Of a stretch of 64,000 nucleotides of DNA, positions 35,576 to 45,620 are shown in pieces (within the stretch, counting starts at the first letter, position 1; every line of letters begins with the position of its first letter). The notes below the pieces were generated by a model. The model saw only the letters and a program-made list of their open reading frames with translations. It was not told the DNA's origin and searched no databases. Source of the DNA: Coleophoma eucalyptorum (lineage: Eukaryota > Ascomycota > Leotiomycetes > Helotiales > Dermateaceae); contig JALRME010000056.1 in the NCBI GenBank assembly GCA_026120035.1, forward strand, positions 1 through 64,000, read 5' to 3'. A program made the position numbers and the translations under genes.

Positions 35576-36413
35576 TTAGACGGATTGGAATCCTGCTGAA
35601 TAGATCAAGTTCCAACCCCGAGCAACGAAGACTGAACTTGTTGTCAGAATCTTCTTCGTCCAGGGAGTCTCGCTAACCCCCCGACCGATATCAGTTGCAA
35701 ACCCATCTAGGCTTTCGAAGTCGTGAATTGCGATGAATTTTGGTGGCTCAGCACCTAATGTAAGCTCTGTGACAGGGCCGGTTTTATAACGAGTAGACCG
35801 CCGATAGCCTGGTATCTCGGCCAGCATATCGAGATGCTCTTCCTTATACCACCGTTGCAAATCATCGTCATCTGCGGGTTGCAATTCAACGGTGAGAATG
35901 GTAGGATTGCTAGCTGCTCATAGAGAATAATTAGCAAATCGGTACACGATGATAAATAGTTTTTAAATACTAACCATCACCCGAAGCCAAGGGATCGAAA
36001 CTTTGGATAAGGTTGTAGTTCCGCAAGTCGAAATTCTCCTTATCAACTTTTTTCTCGCCGGAAGTTTCATTCTTCTGGGAGAATGGTGAACGCAACTCGG
36101 GGATGCCAGTATATGCCTGAGATTTTAACAGTTCTGGGTGTTCGCTCTGGAATAACGCAAGATATTTCCGCGGAAACGGGTCTTTTGATGCAATGTCGAA
36201 GTCGTATGTTTCTCGGTAGAAAGCTATACGAGTCGCTGCCTTCGCTTCAATAAGTTTAGGAAACTGCTATCTGGTAAGCATTGGTTATCAACACTATATT
36301 CTAGTATGACGTTGACGGACATATTCGTTCACATGCCATTTTACCCAGGCATCTTCGCCGTTCGCTTCTCCTGTAGGCCGGAGGTTTGCATGAAGGAGAT
36401 ATTGTGAAGGCAT
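35576..36413 (-). CDS. EthD / dimeric alpha-beta barrel protein
   Basis: Small soluble protein, three inferred exons: 36413-36321, 36263-35975 and 35913-35576, 239 residues in frame. It has two similar halves: WHVNEYFPKLIEAKAATRIAFYRE (about 29-52, joined over intron 1) and WYKEEHLDMLAEIPGYRRSTRY in the second half. Both show the W-x(3)-EH-x(5)-PG/TR pattern of dimeric ferredoxin-like barrel proteins (EthD, DUF4286-like), so the protein is a tandem duplication of that fold. EthD is required for ethyl tert-butyl ether oxidation in bacteria. In fungi such proteins act as cyclases, dehydratases or helpers without a cofactor. It is divergent from the esterase, sharing a promoter with a perfect palindrome. 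The splice donor of intron 1 (GTCCGT) is unusual. The catalytic role is unknown. Confidence 0.75.
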
Positions 36414-36829
36414 TATGGATTATAGCCAGGGTCTGATTGATGTAAAATTCGAACAACAAATTGTCTTTGACCACTCATAAGACTGGTCCCCTCATGCTCT
36501 ATATTTATTTATTTTCAGACACCCGGCTAAAGATTGTGGGGTTTCCCCACAAAATCTGCTATGACTCGATTAGGTTTAGAGACCATACCCTCCACTTGTG
36601 TCTTCACCCGAGCCCTCGGCTAACTCATAAGTTACCAGTCTCGGCACCGAGAAATATATGAACCTTGATAATCATACCGAGACGTTGCTGCTACCTACTA
36701 TGTCCCTTCCGAATAGCGCCTCCCTTTTAAGCGGCTGTAGTAATAACTATTAAGCAGAGTGCCGTGACCTCTCCAGTTGTTTTTATGACATAGCTGGCCC
36801 ATATCTCTCAAGCTTCTCCACCAGTTAAG
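36414..36829. promoter_or_regulatory. Divergent EthD / esterase promoter with palindrome
   Basis: A 416-base shared promoter. It holds CTCGGCACCGAG at 36640-36651, a TTGTGGGGTT variant of the GCGGGG motif at 36534-36543 and the 15-base inverted repeat GTGGGGTTTCCCCAC at 36537-36551. Confidence 0.55.
36640..36651. promoter_or_regulatory. Cluster palindrome CTCGGCACCGAG
   Basis: Identical to the copy at 29042 and placed between two divergent cluster genes, 179 bases from the esterase start and 227 from the EthD start. Confidence 0.65.
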
Positions 36830-37943
36830 ATGGCCAACTTAATCTTGATGCTTTTGGCCTCCCCATTGCGTTCTCTTGGGGTCCTGTATTCATTCGTCGC
36901 CCTTTCTTCTCTGGCCATTGCAAAGCGGCTACTATTACCATATTTTCCCGTATATCAGTCCCTCCGCATCCAGCTCTTTCGCGCATACTTGATCGCCTCC
37001 AATGTACACTATCCACAGCTGATTCACCGTTTACCTGTTTCCGCAAATCCAACTCGAGCCAAACTCATTCAAACCCCAGACTTCAAAGGTTACATTATAC
37101 CAGGCACTGAGGATGTCTCCTCTGTGGTGACTGATAAGAGTCTCCGCAGTAGCTGTGTTATACTTTATGCACATGGCGGAGGGTACGCTCGTGGAGAGGC
37201 ACGCATGTACCTTCGATATATGGAGAGATGGGTAAAACTTGCCGATCGCCGTAGTCTTAATCTCGTCTTCCTGTCAGTTGAATACCGTAAGTATATGTTC
37301 TAGTTACATTTTAGTATTTTATTGACGCACCATTCTTGAAGCCTTGACAGATACCGCCGCTCACCCTGCACAACTTAACTGCTTCCTCTCTGCATATCGT
37401 TACTTGCTTGATATGCACGTTCCTCCCTCTCGCATCGTATTTATGGGAGATTCAGCAGGCGGAGGTCTCAGTATTCTGGCTGGTATAAATCTTCTGCAAT
37501 TTTCTATTCCCCAGCCTGCAGGGTATGTTCTAATTTCACCTTGGATTGATCATTCTGGCATATCATTCGAGGGTGGAAACGCTATGGTGGAGACAGACTA
37601 CCTGGTCAATGCCAATGCCATGGTCCCAATATTCAGCAAGTTATATATCAATGACATGCCTGCCACCTCACCAGAGGTAAATCCATTGTTTCACGAAGCA
37701 GATACCATAAAAGGACTGAGCAGACACCTAATATTAGTTGGTGCAGCAGAGTTTGCTTTGAACGATGCGTGTCGGTGGGCAGAGTTGTGTCAGAAGGCTT
37801 GTGTAGAATATAAGCTAGTCAAAGAATGGGCGCAGATGCATATCTATGCACTTGGCTCGAGTTGGCTGCCAACCTCCGTCCGAGACAAGACTGATAATAT
37901 CATCTTAGATTGGATAGAAGGCTGCTTAGACATCTCTCAGTAG
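36830..37943 (+). CDS. Alpha/beta hydrolase, hormone-sensitive-lipase family (esterase)
   Basis: Serine esterase. Two inferred exons, 36830-37286 and 37351-37943, give 349 residues. Seen are the oxyanion motif HGGG (residues 115-118), the nucleophile motif GDSAGG (185-190, Ser187), and a C-terminal Asp/His pair in EFALND and AQMHIYAL. Residues 1-40 include a hydrophobic segment (LILMLLASPLRSLGVLYSFVALSS in part), suggesting membrane anchoring, as in several fungal members. The family hydrolyses short esters and some lactones. In this cluster it could cleave an acyclic ester made by the monooxygenase or act with the lactonase. It is the last intact member on this side. Confidence 0.88.
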
Positions 37944-38097
37944 AGTGCCCGCATCTACTTATATCGAGGAGTTGTAATGGTAGCGATAAAAATAAGATAT
38001 TATGGCTCTGTCTTTTACTTTTATCTCTCATTTACATTCTAAACCACCTTCTGAAATTTAGAGAGTACAAACGATTATTAGAGAGCATGAAAACCTT

Positions 38098-38400
38098 CTA
38101 ATCACTTGTGGATGCGGAATAGTCATATCCCCCTTTAAGCTGCGCCCGCCATTTCTTTCCCCAGATGGCCAATGGCACGCATAAAAGCACAATAACAGTT
38201 AAAACTCCAGCAAGAACAAACATATTGTACAAGTGCATATTGGTAATCCATGGTGATGTCGCAAAGATAAGGATCATCGACACTATAATACGGATGAAGA
38301 CGACACTAGTTAGCGCATCACCAAGACTCAGTCCCCCTGTAAACACAATAGGTTCTAAATATAGTTGACTGTCACGTGATAAGTGGCAAACGTGACGCAA
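38098..38400 (-). pseudogene. MFS transporter C-terminal remnant
   Basis: Minus-strand frame reads GDALTSVVFIRIIVSMILIF, then SPWITNMHLYNMFVLAGVLT and ends WGKKWRAQLKGGYDYSAS. This is the last transmembrane pair and tail common to fungal drug:H+ MFS transporters (pattern SPWI-GMG-N-F...IW-GK-R). Nothing upstream continues it, and plus-strand gene 38504-39106 begins about 100 bases away. It is a truncated copy, possibly a lost exporter at the edge of the cluster. Confidence 0.65.
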
Positions 38401-38503
38401 ATGTCTTCGGAGCCTTCGAGTGTGATAATACTACCTTGTAATTTATACATGACCATCGTATCAACACGCGCAACAGGCCGGAAAATCTCAAAGAATCCAG
38501 ACT

Positions 38504-39106
38504 GTGTTCCTACTTCTTCCCCAGATCTTGTACAGGATGGCCCACGCTATTGAGCTTGCGTATAATGATCTGATTAGCCTTATTCCTCGCCTTAGCTATG
38601 AGGTTGCCACCATCCGCACTTCTCTTCATGAACATAACGACTGGCTAGCGCGCAATACAGACGCCAGTAATGCTACATCTACTACTCTTGATCCCTCGGG
38701 CTCCACTCCAACCATTGCTCAAATAGAGCGCCGTCGAGACCAAACTGCAGCGCAACTTCAAGAAGGCGAAGAGTTGTTGCGCGAGTATAGAGAGCGGCTA
38801 TCTGACCTTTCGAATCAAATGGGGATAGCCGGCTATGAGAATGAAGAACCTGACTCCCTGGAAAGAGATGTTGTTGGAGAGGAGGGTACCTGGCGTCGTG
38901 CTGGACCTGAGGATGGGTTGCCAGGGTACGAGAAGATTGAATACAGAGAAGAACTTATGGTCGGAGTTGGGGAACAAGCACCGCCCTATGCAGAGCGAAA
39001 CGGTGTACCAGCTAGGGATGAAGTCCCCCGACACTGGACGAGTGGAGATGTAGAAACTGGAGAAGATGCACCACCATACGATGAATCGACGGCCAACGCT
39101 CGGTAG
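38504..39106 (+). CDS. Hypothetical protein with coiled coil and acidic PPY-containing tail
   Basis: Not recognised. An open frame of 200 residues; the more likely start is the second Met (38537, MAHAIELAYNDL), because the first lies in a hydrophobic leader without conservation cues. Residues about 12-120 are rich in Glu, Arg and Leu with heptad-like spacing (IAQIERRRDQTAAQLQEGEE), suggesting a coiled coil. The C-terminal third is acidic and has two PPY motifs (QAPPYAERN and DAPPYDEST), which can bind WW domains such as those of Rsp5-type ubiquitin ligases. No signal peptide or transmembrane segment. Codon quality looks real and the frame is uninterrupted. Function unknown. Confidence 0.65.
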   Translation: MFLLLPQILYRMAHAIELAYNDLISLIPRLSYEVATIRTSLHEHNDWLARNTDASNATSTTLDPSGSTPTIAQIERRRDQTAAQLQEGEELLREYRERLSDLSNQMGIAGYENEEPDSLERDVVGEEGTWRRAGPEDGLPGYEKIEYREELMVGVGEQAPPYAERNGVPARDEVPRHWTSGDVETGEDAPPYDESTANAR

Positions 39107-40619
39107 ATGAGTGCCCTTTCCAAAGGGGTAATCGTGCGGTAGAAGTAGGTTTCTTGTACTTTCGTTTAGCTCAGCATTTTCAGCTGGAACACATAGACTA
39201 TTATAAACAGCGTAGAAGTATGTAGAGACCTTTGAAAGGGTTAAGGAAATATTAGTAAAGCTGACTTCAGCTGCCATCACTAATTATCGTATCATCTATT
39301 CGTCACTATATTGAGGTTAAGAGTTGTTGTTAAGTGGTCCACTTCAAGATAAAGTATAAAGTATTAGACTTTATATTCCTTTACCTTTCTACAGCAATGG
39401 TGGCAGAGTCCGAGATCATGCTATACAGATTTAATAGAACTTACGTGATGGTTTGGTCCAGGGTAGTGTGAGTTACCTGTGATAACTGGTGCACAGCTTG
39501 AGCCAACTTCTCAGCTTTGCAACATTGGGCTGTCAGGCCATCCCCCTGAGGTCCTTTGCCACTAGGATCCTGGTATGTACAATTCTGGTCGGCGATGACA
39601 CTAGGCGATATAAGTTCAGGGCACTAATAGTCTCGTGGGCTTGAAGCTTACCCACTAATAGCAGCCAGTGCTATAGTGTTAATAATCGAAAAATGCATGA
39701 CAAGCTGTATAACAATCTATGGAGGTTTTAACAAAGCCTTCTAATAATAAGTATAAAACTCCTAATCCTAGTGTGTAGTGAACTATGCTCCTGGAGCAGC
39801 TAATCGGCGGAAGTTCGCCCTTTTATACTTGATCATTTCTAATTTTTACGTTTTGTAGCACTACTACAAAGGCTCACATAATCCTACTAGAAGAATGATC
39901 TACAATATGAAGTTAAGTTTAGTTTGTGCTTATAGTCTGGAACCATTCCAAAGGCTTCTCGACTCCCACTAGAAGAGAGGGATCGACAAGACGAATACAA
40001 GTTCAATTTGTGCTTACGTTGCTAGGTAACAAACTTTCCGTGTATTTTTATTCGAGGCATCCACGATTATGTCGATTTGGAGAAGAACCACAGGTGGCAA
40101 GAACATATAGCAGCAGTGACCACGGCTTATGCGACAGGGTTCGGCTCAACTATGCCGAAACATACTGTCGAATAATTTCCTACAATAACAAGTAATTCCA
40201 CAATTTGGTTCTCTTATATAGTCATTATTCTTGCCTCGTCAATCAGCCTGGGAGTTGAGCACAACGTCACGACTGTTTGGCAGTTAAATTGATAAATTAC
40301 CTTGTTTTTCTAACAGGGACGTCTCTTGTAATCATAGAGCACCTTCTTCTTCATCAGCCATTCAACCGTACTTTAAGCTAGTGCTATTTATACGCACAAC
40401 CACTTTTTATAAGTATTAAAAAAAGTGAAAGTGAATAAATGCTAACTAAAGATTTACAATTCCTGCTCTCATCGAGAAGTTAGGGAAGAATACCTTCTCA
40501 GATTAATTTAATCATTAGCAAGCAAGAACTTTGATACGTCAATGACCAAAAGGGTGTATACCATAAGTTTTCAAAGCATCTACGAGGGAGCCAACTTTAG
40601 GGTATTTTCCTTCTCTCGA
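39107..40619. other. Intergenic region, nothing recognised
   Basis: About 1.5 kb with scattered short open frames on both strands. None has a recognisable domain or a sensible start context. Confidence 0.4.
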
Positions 40620-40963
40620 CAATGCTACCGCCTTTCCCTAAATCTCAGACTCCTTAAGCCAATGCGGACACGTGTAGTGATTAGCTCGGGGATGGTAGAA
40701 CCCAGAGCATATATATCGTTCAATGTAGCGTCTGTATCTTTATTGGGGTGCCAAAAGTCGTTTTAAGAATATACAGTAGAAGAGGCGCTATCAATAGCCG
40801 AGCCGGCGAAATCAGATAATCGGCTGTTCCAGTTTGCATCTAAGAGGGCGTTCTTACCGCTTCGATCAGCATGTCTGACACCTTTGTAGTATACGTGCTG
40901 CACCGTAAGTACTAAGTCTAACGACCACTGGATATATTCTTCGCGGCTTGCAGTACTGCCCAC
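40620..40963 (-). pseudogene. Protein kinase domain relic
   Basis: Minus-strand frame contains YIQWSLDLVLTVQHVYYKGV, then RHADRSGKNALLDANWNSRL and LSDFAGSAID. These correspond to the kinase catalytic loop (HRDLxxxN) and the DFG region, here DFAG. After an in-frame TAA near 40766 the same frame continues TLNDIYALGSTIPELIT, the APE-following helix F (DIxALGxxxxE). The N-lobe is missing, the catalytic HRD reads HAD-R, and a stop separates the halves, so it is a dead fragment of a fungal Ser/Thr kinase. Confidence 0.65.
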
Positions 40964-41331
40964 TCTATAGAACTGTCAGATGCAGTATTCGGCTAGTTGC
41001 CAGAGAGCGTTAGTAATTGAGCAAAACAGAGTCTTGAGCGCCTCTTAATACATTTCTTGATTTGTTATGTGTTCCTACTATTGCTAAGTAATGATTGTAA
41101 AGAAAAAAACTGAGAACCTCAATTATCGTAGCCATTAGTAAATACTAGTTAGAAATATGGTACTTTCAATACTCTTATAACTGTTTACCACAACGTCTGT
41201 AATATGTATTATATTATTCTGTATATATTTGCTCTCGCAACTCTATGTAACATATTAAAATCTTTAAGAAATAAATTTTGTAACCCTCTTCACCTGAAAA
41301 CCTCTAAGTGTTGGTCTCATGCTATGTATGT
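40964..41331. other. AT-rich intergenic region
   Basis: 368 bases between the kinase relic and the 3' end of the secreted protein gene. No gene or repeat recognised. Confidence 0.4.
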
Positions 41332-43601
41332 TTAGATAGACCCTGTCGTGAAAGACCCCGTGGTTGAGTCGATCCTCAAAGTGAGCCCGGGATAGATCGT
41401 CCCGTTTGTGTTATATTCATACTGCATATGCTGATTCGTATCCAACCTCTGTGCGCCGACTGTGGCACTACCTCCGAAATCACTAACACTATAATAAGTG
41501 ACGTCGGTAACACCTGGATTTGCCTCGTAAAAGGCCATAGTGAAGTGGTAGTACTGGTTGGGCTGCACAAAGTGCGAGACATAATACTCGAAAATCAATT
41601 GGCGGGAGCCGATAGCGCCTTTTACCTCATAGTATATGCCCTGCTGCGTACCTTGGTAGATATACAGGTCGTCGAAATAACCGAGAACGCAGACGTTAGG
41701 GAGACCATAATCAGGAAGCGGTGCATTGGTATATTCCCAGGAATCTTGCCCAATACAGAGGCGACCATTGACGCTAAGGGATACCGAAGTACTGTAAGAA
41801 CCGTATGCGCCAATGGCGAAGGGGATGTCGAGATTGAACCAAGGGTCATCGAAATTATAAGGGGATCCTTGAAGGGAACCAGCAATCGCTGTAGGAGAGG
41901 CGAGCATGACCCCTGGAACTGTGAACGTGGAGGTCACTGTAGAGGTCATGGTGCTAGAGACGGTGATGGTAGAGGTAAGGGAACTTGTGGTAGAGACAGT
42001 TGTAAAAGTAGTAGTACTAACGGTCACCGTACCCGTTGCGACTTGTGAGCAGGCTGCACTGATTGAGGCTGCGGGCCAGTTGGTGATTGAGGCGGGTGTA
42101 GCAATAGCCCGCTTAACTAGAGCAGAAGCAGACGTGGCTACACTAGGTTTGCTTGGGTTAGAGGCAAAGATAGTCTCCACGGCGATACTGTAGTCGCTTG
42201 GGGCACCACTCGTAGCGTCGCGCTTCACTGCAACGTTAGCTGAACCGGTGATGGTCGTCCTACTTTGATCAGCTTGTGGCAAATTATTATTAGGGATGAC
42301 CTACGTCATTACGGTAGTGACAGTGGAGATCTCCGTTGTGGAAGCGGTTGCGGAAGCAGTAATAGTTGCGACAGATGTTGACGTAGGTCCTACTGTAGTG
42401 GTTGGTGCAACGTAGTTGATGTAGGATGTGCAGAATTCAGATCCAACACTCTGCAAATAAGCAATATCATTAGGGCAAACAGGAGTTCCTGGTAAGGAAG
42501 TGTTGGTGTATGAGAAGCTATATGATACAGTGTAATTGTCACTTCCACGATATTGGCCCTATCAAAAGTTAGCCAAGATATAAATGGGATTGGGGGAGAG
42601 AGAAGTACAGAGTTAACAGCATAAGTGCTGCTCCATGGTTCGGTATACATAGCACAGTATTGACCCTGAGGAACACCATTCTTTGATAATAAATAAGTGT
42701 TGAAAAAGCTACAGATATCAGGACTTCCAGTGGAGGGCGGATGAGCAACATCGTAAGCACTTGTCGCTGCACATGCTGAAGCGCAGAGCCCAACATCAAA
42801 GATGCTAGTCGTGAATAACTTTACGCCCATATATGTATCCTTACCATTGCAATCGAGAGGTGCGTTAATGGCTTCGTTTCCAAGGAACTGAGCAGTATAG
42901 CCAGGCAAATTAGGGACTTTGGTGCTCATATAGCCATTGGATCCCGTAATAACGACTTGGAATTGGCTCCGATACTGGCCGAGGTTTTTTGCATTCTCAG
43001 CCGCAACATAACCGCCCCAAAAGGTACACTTGATAACAGTTGTGGACGGTGGGTCTGTACAACCAGTCCCCGGTGCAACTGACGGATCTCGCTCGAAGAA
43101 AATGTTGATGCCAACACATCCAGTGATTGCATTACACTTGGTGGCGCACTTAGCAGTATCGTAGGAAGTCAGCGTCGTATAGCCCAGGTATCCGTAGGCA
43201 TTAACGCTGCCTTGCAAGTTTGTGAAAGTATTGGTATACCCAGATGGTGTCGGTGCTGCGGATGCGATTGAGGCAAAGGTTGGAGCAGCGAGAAAGGCAC
43301 TTGGCGAATCAGGAGAGGGGATAAATCCTGACCCTGTAGGCTGAGGAACACATGTAGCTCTTGCCACAAGGTCTCTTTTCTGGGCAGCACTATCCACCGC
43401 GGCTAGGGGATCGGCCGTTGCTAATGCTGAAGCTGCAGCAAGGTTATAGGACACGATTTCGGCGGTAGGTCCTATAGCAACAGAAGCCGAAGATGGGTCG
43501 GGAGTGTCGTCAACGAGATCGAAGTTAATATCCTGGCGAGGAAGTAATGCAGAGGCTGTAGCAAAGGCTACTAGGGCCTGAAGTACAAGAGCCTTCTTCA
43601 T
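41332..43601 (-). CDS. Large secreted Ser/Thr-rich protein with Kex2-type sites; in-frame stop at 42301
   Basis: Secreted or wall-associated protein of unknown function. It starts MKKALVLQALVAFATASAL, a clear signal peptide. Exon 1 is 43601-42609. An intron (42608-42559, GTACTT...ATAG) joins NS to GQYRGSDNYTVSYSF. Exon 2 runs from 42558. The Cys-rich N-terminal half (KCATKCNAITGCVGINIFFE; CASACAATSAYD; CSFFNTYLL) resembles the family of fungal apple/PAN-like secreted proteins. Then come a Ser/Thr-rich linker with dibasic KR sites (QKRD, VKRDA, VKRAI) and a C-terminal globular half (PWFNLDIPFAIGAYG onward). A TAG at 42303-42301 interrupts the linker in frame. Either it is a nonsense mutation (CAG to TAG, a RIP-type change) or a 90-base intron (42312-42223) removes it. 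If real, only 416 residues are made. Confidence 0.7.
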
Positions 43602-45620
43602 TCTTGAATGATTTTTTTTTGCGCAACAGAAAAGACTGAGACAATAAGAGTAATGACAGGTTGGTCTATGATACGATAAAACGAGAGTGGATTCTTTGGA
43701 ACCTAGACTTTAGAAAAGAGAGACAATGGTTGAGGTAGCACACTGAGACATGTGGAATGTGGAATCCTTTTGTACTTAATTCTGTGTGACCTAGCAATCG
43801 TAAGTTCCCTTGATTCAGTTAGCCAGATGGAACTTTCTTTTCCTCTCCTTCTCATCCTAGAGCGAGCTAGAATTGGCAAACAAAAACCTAAGTTAAGATC
43901 TTTGAATGCCAAGAAGCCCTATTGCTTTTTGGCGGTAGGTAACTATTGATATTCCTATATCTTTCACTATTAGCAAAATCCGATAACGGCCTTTTAATGC
44001 TTTGTCCTCTGAATTAGTTTCCTTTATGGCTCTAGTACCCAATGGAAACAGAGATACTAACCCCAGAAACTATTGGTTTAACCTTCCCGATCCGTAGAAC
44101 TAGCAGCTTAACTAACTTATACCAAGCTATTTAACTGTATTAGCTCGAGCCACCAAATTTAAAAAAAATATACGCTAACTAATCGCATAAATTAGAATCC
44201 GGAGCGAGCCCTAGCAAGGACATAGATACTGCTATTGAATTAATTTTGACATCCTAAGCGTTTGGATAGTGATTTTAGCTTGTAACGCTAATACTTAGGC
44301 TACCTTGGGGCTAATCCAATTATGGTACTAGCCGAAAAGTCACTGCTTACCACCTCTTTTTCTACTATCGCCTATTCAATACAATGGCTATAGGTAGCAT
44401 AAGAGCAAAGGTCATTGCTATAACTCTCTTTCACGTAGTATCAAGGACCTTTCTAACGGAGTGTACCTGTTGGAAGACATTTCCGCAAGGCCACGACTAG
44501 GAACCATCATAGTCAGTCATCGATCTGTTTCTATATCATTAGATCCAGCTTCTATAATTACGCATCCTTAGTCAGTACCTCTCTCTGATATTGCTTACGT
44601 AGTTAAATATGGAACAACAATATCTATTCCGTACTTGATTAATCGATCTTGCAATGGTTCTTGCAATGGTTCCTATGTGGCGATTATTCTAAGCAGCTTC
44701 ATTGTAAGTAGACGGATTCTTAGTGTTCGTGGGAAACGGTTGGACTTCAGCAGCCATTGTCAATAGTTGAAGTTCATACACTATGTGGTAGGTTTAATAG
44801 ACAATTCAGAAATAAGCCTGTCACTCATTGGGGAGCAATACAAAAATTTGAGCGTACAAAGTTCATCCCTTGTCTGTGAGGATTATTTAACGATTGTTAT
44901 ATTGGTCGCAAATCTTCGTGACTAATGATTTAGCCTGCATCAGCTCAGTTTAGGGTTTAAATCACGATATTTGGCCTTGTAGGTTGCCTTACTTCAGTGT
45001 GAAAATGCAATCGCCACCCTTGTGCCGCACACCTTAAAAAAGATCAATTCTACTCAAAAATCCAAGAGATAGTCATTATGGTGCCAAAAGCTATGAACTC
45101 TGAGCCAAAAATATCCAAGCAAGATTAGTTATACTTGCGTTTAATATAAGTCCGTTAGCCACTACACTTAGGTTGACTCCTGTGTGTAATACTAGATTAT
45201 GTCCATACATCTATCAATCTGATGATAAGGCACTTCTCGCACACTAGCATTTAAAGTTACCCTAAAACATACTAGATGACGTCTTAGGCTAGATAGTCGT
45301 ATAAGTCTAAATAAAGTTGATTAATATTGAGTATAGGTGTCTAGAGTCAAATTCTTCAAGGCTCAGGTAGAAGTTTAATGTAGTACATTTTACGTGGATG
45401 ACATCATAGCAGGAAAGATCTGTGTCAGCCTTAAATCATGGCTGGCGTGGTTTGAACGGCTTCTAAGGCCTTGCAAAAGTAGCAGCCAAAACTATACTAG
45501 AAGAATCTGACTATACGTTGCCTCCCTTACATTTTAACGAAGGAAAATGGACATACTGACGTCGGACCTAAACACTACTATTTCAAACAATACTTTCCCT
45601 TGGGATATTAGAGACCAAGA
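43602..45620. other. Intergenic region, nothing recognised
   Basis: About 2 kb of AT-leaning sequence. A mirrored pair of short open frames (43703-43949) directly upstream of the secreted protein gene has no recognisable content. No repeat or RNA gene found. Confidence 0.4.

Noticed and set aside
41428..42048. Plus-strand open frame of 206 codons opposite the secreted protein gene
   Set aside because: Low-complexity shadow of the Ser/Thr-rich minus-strand gene.
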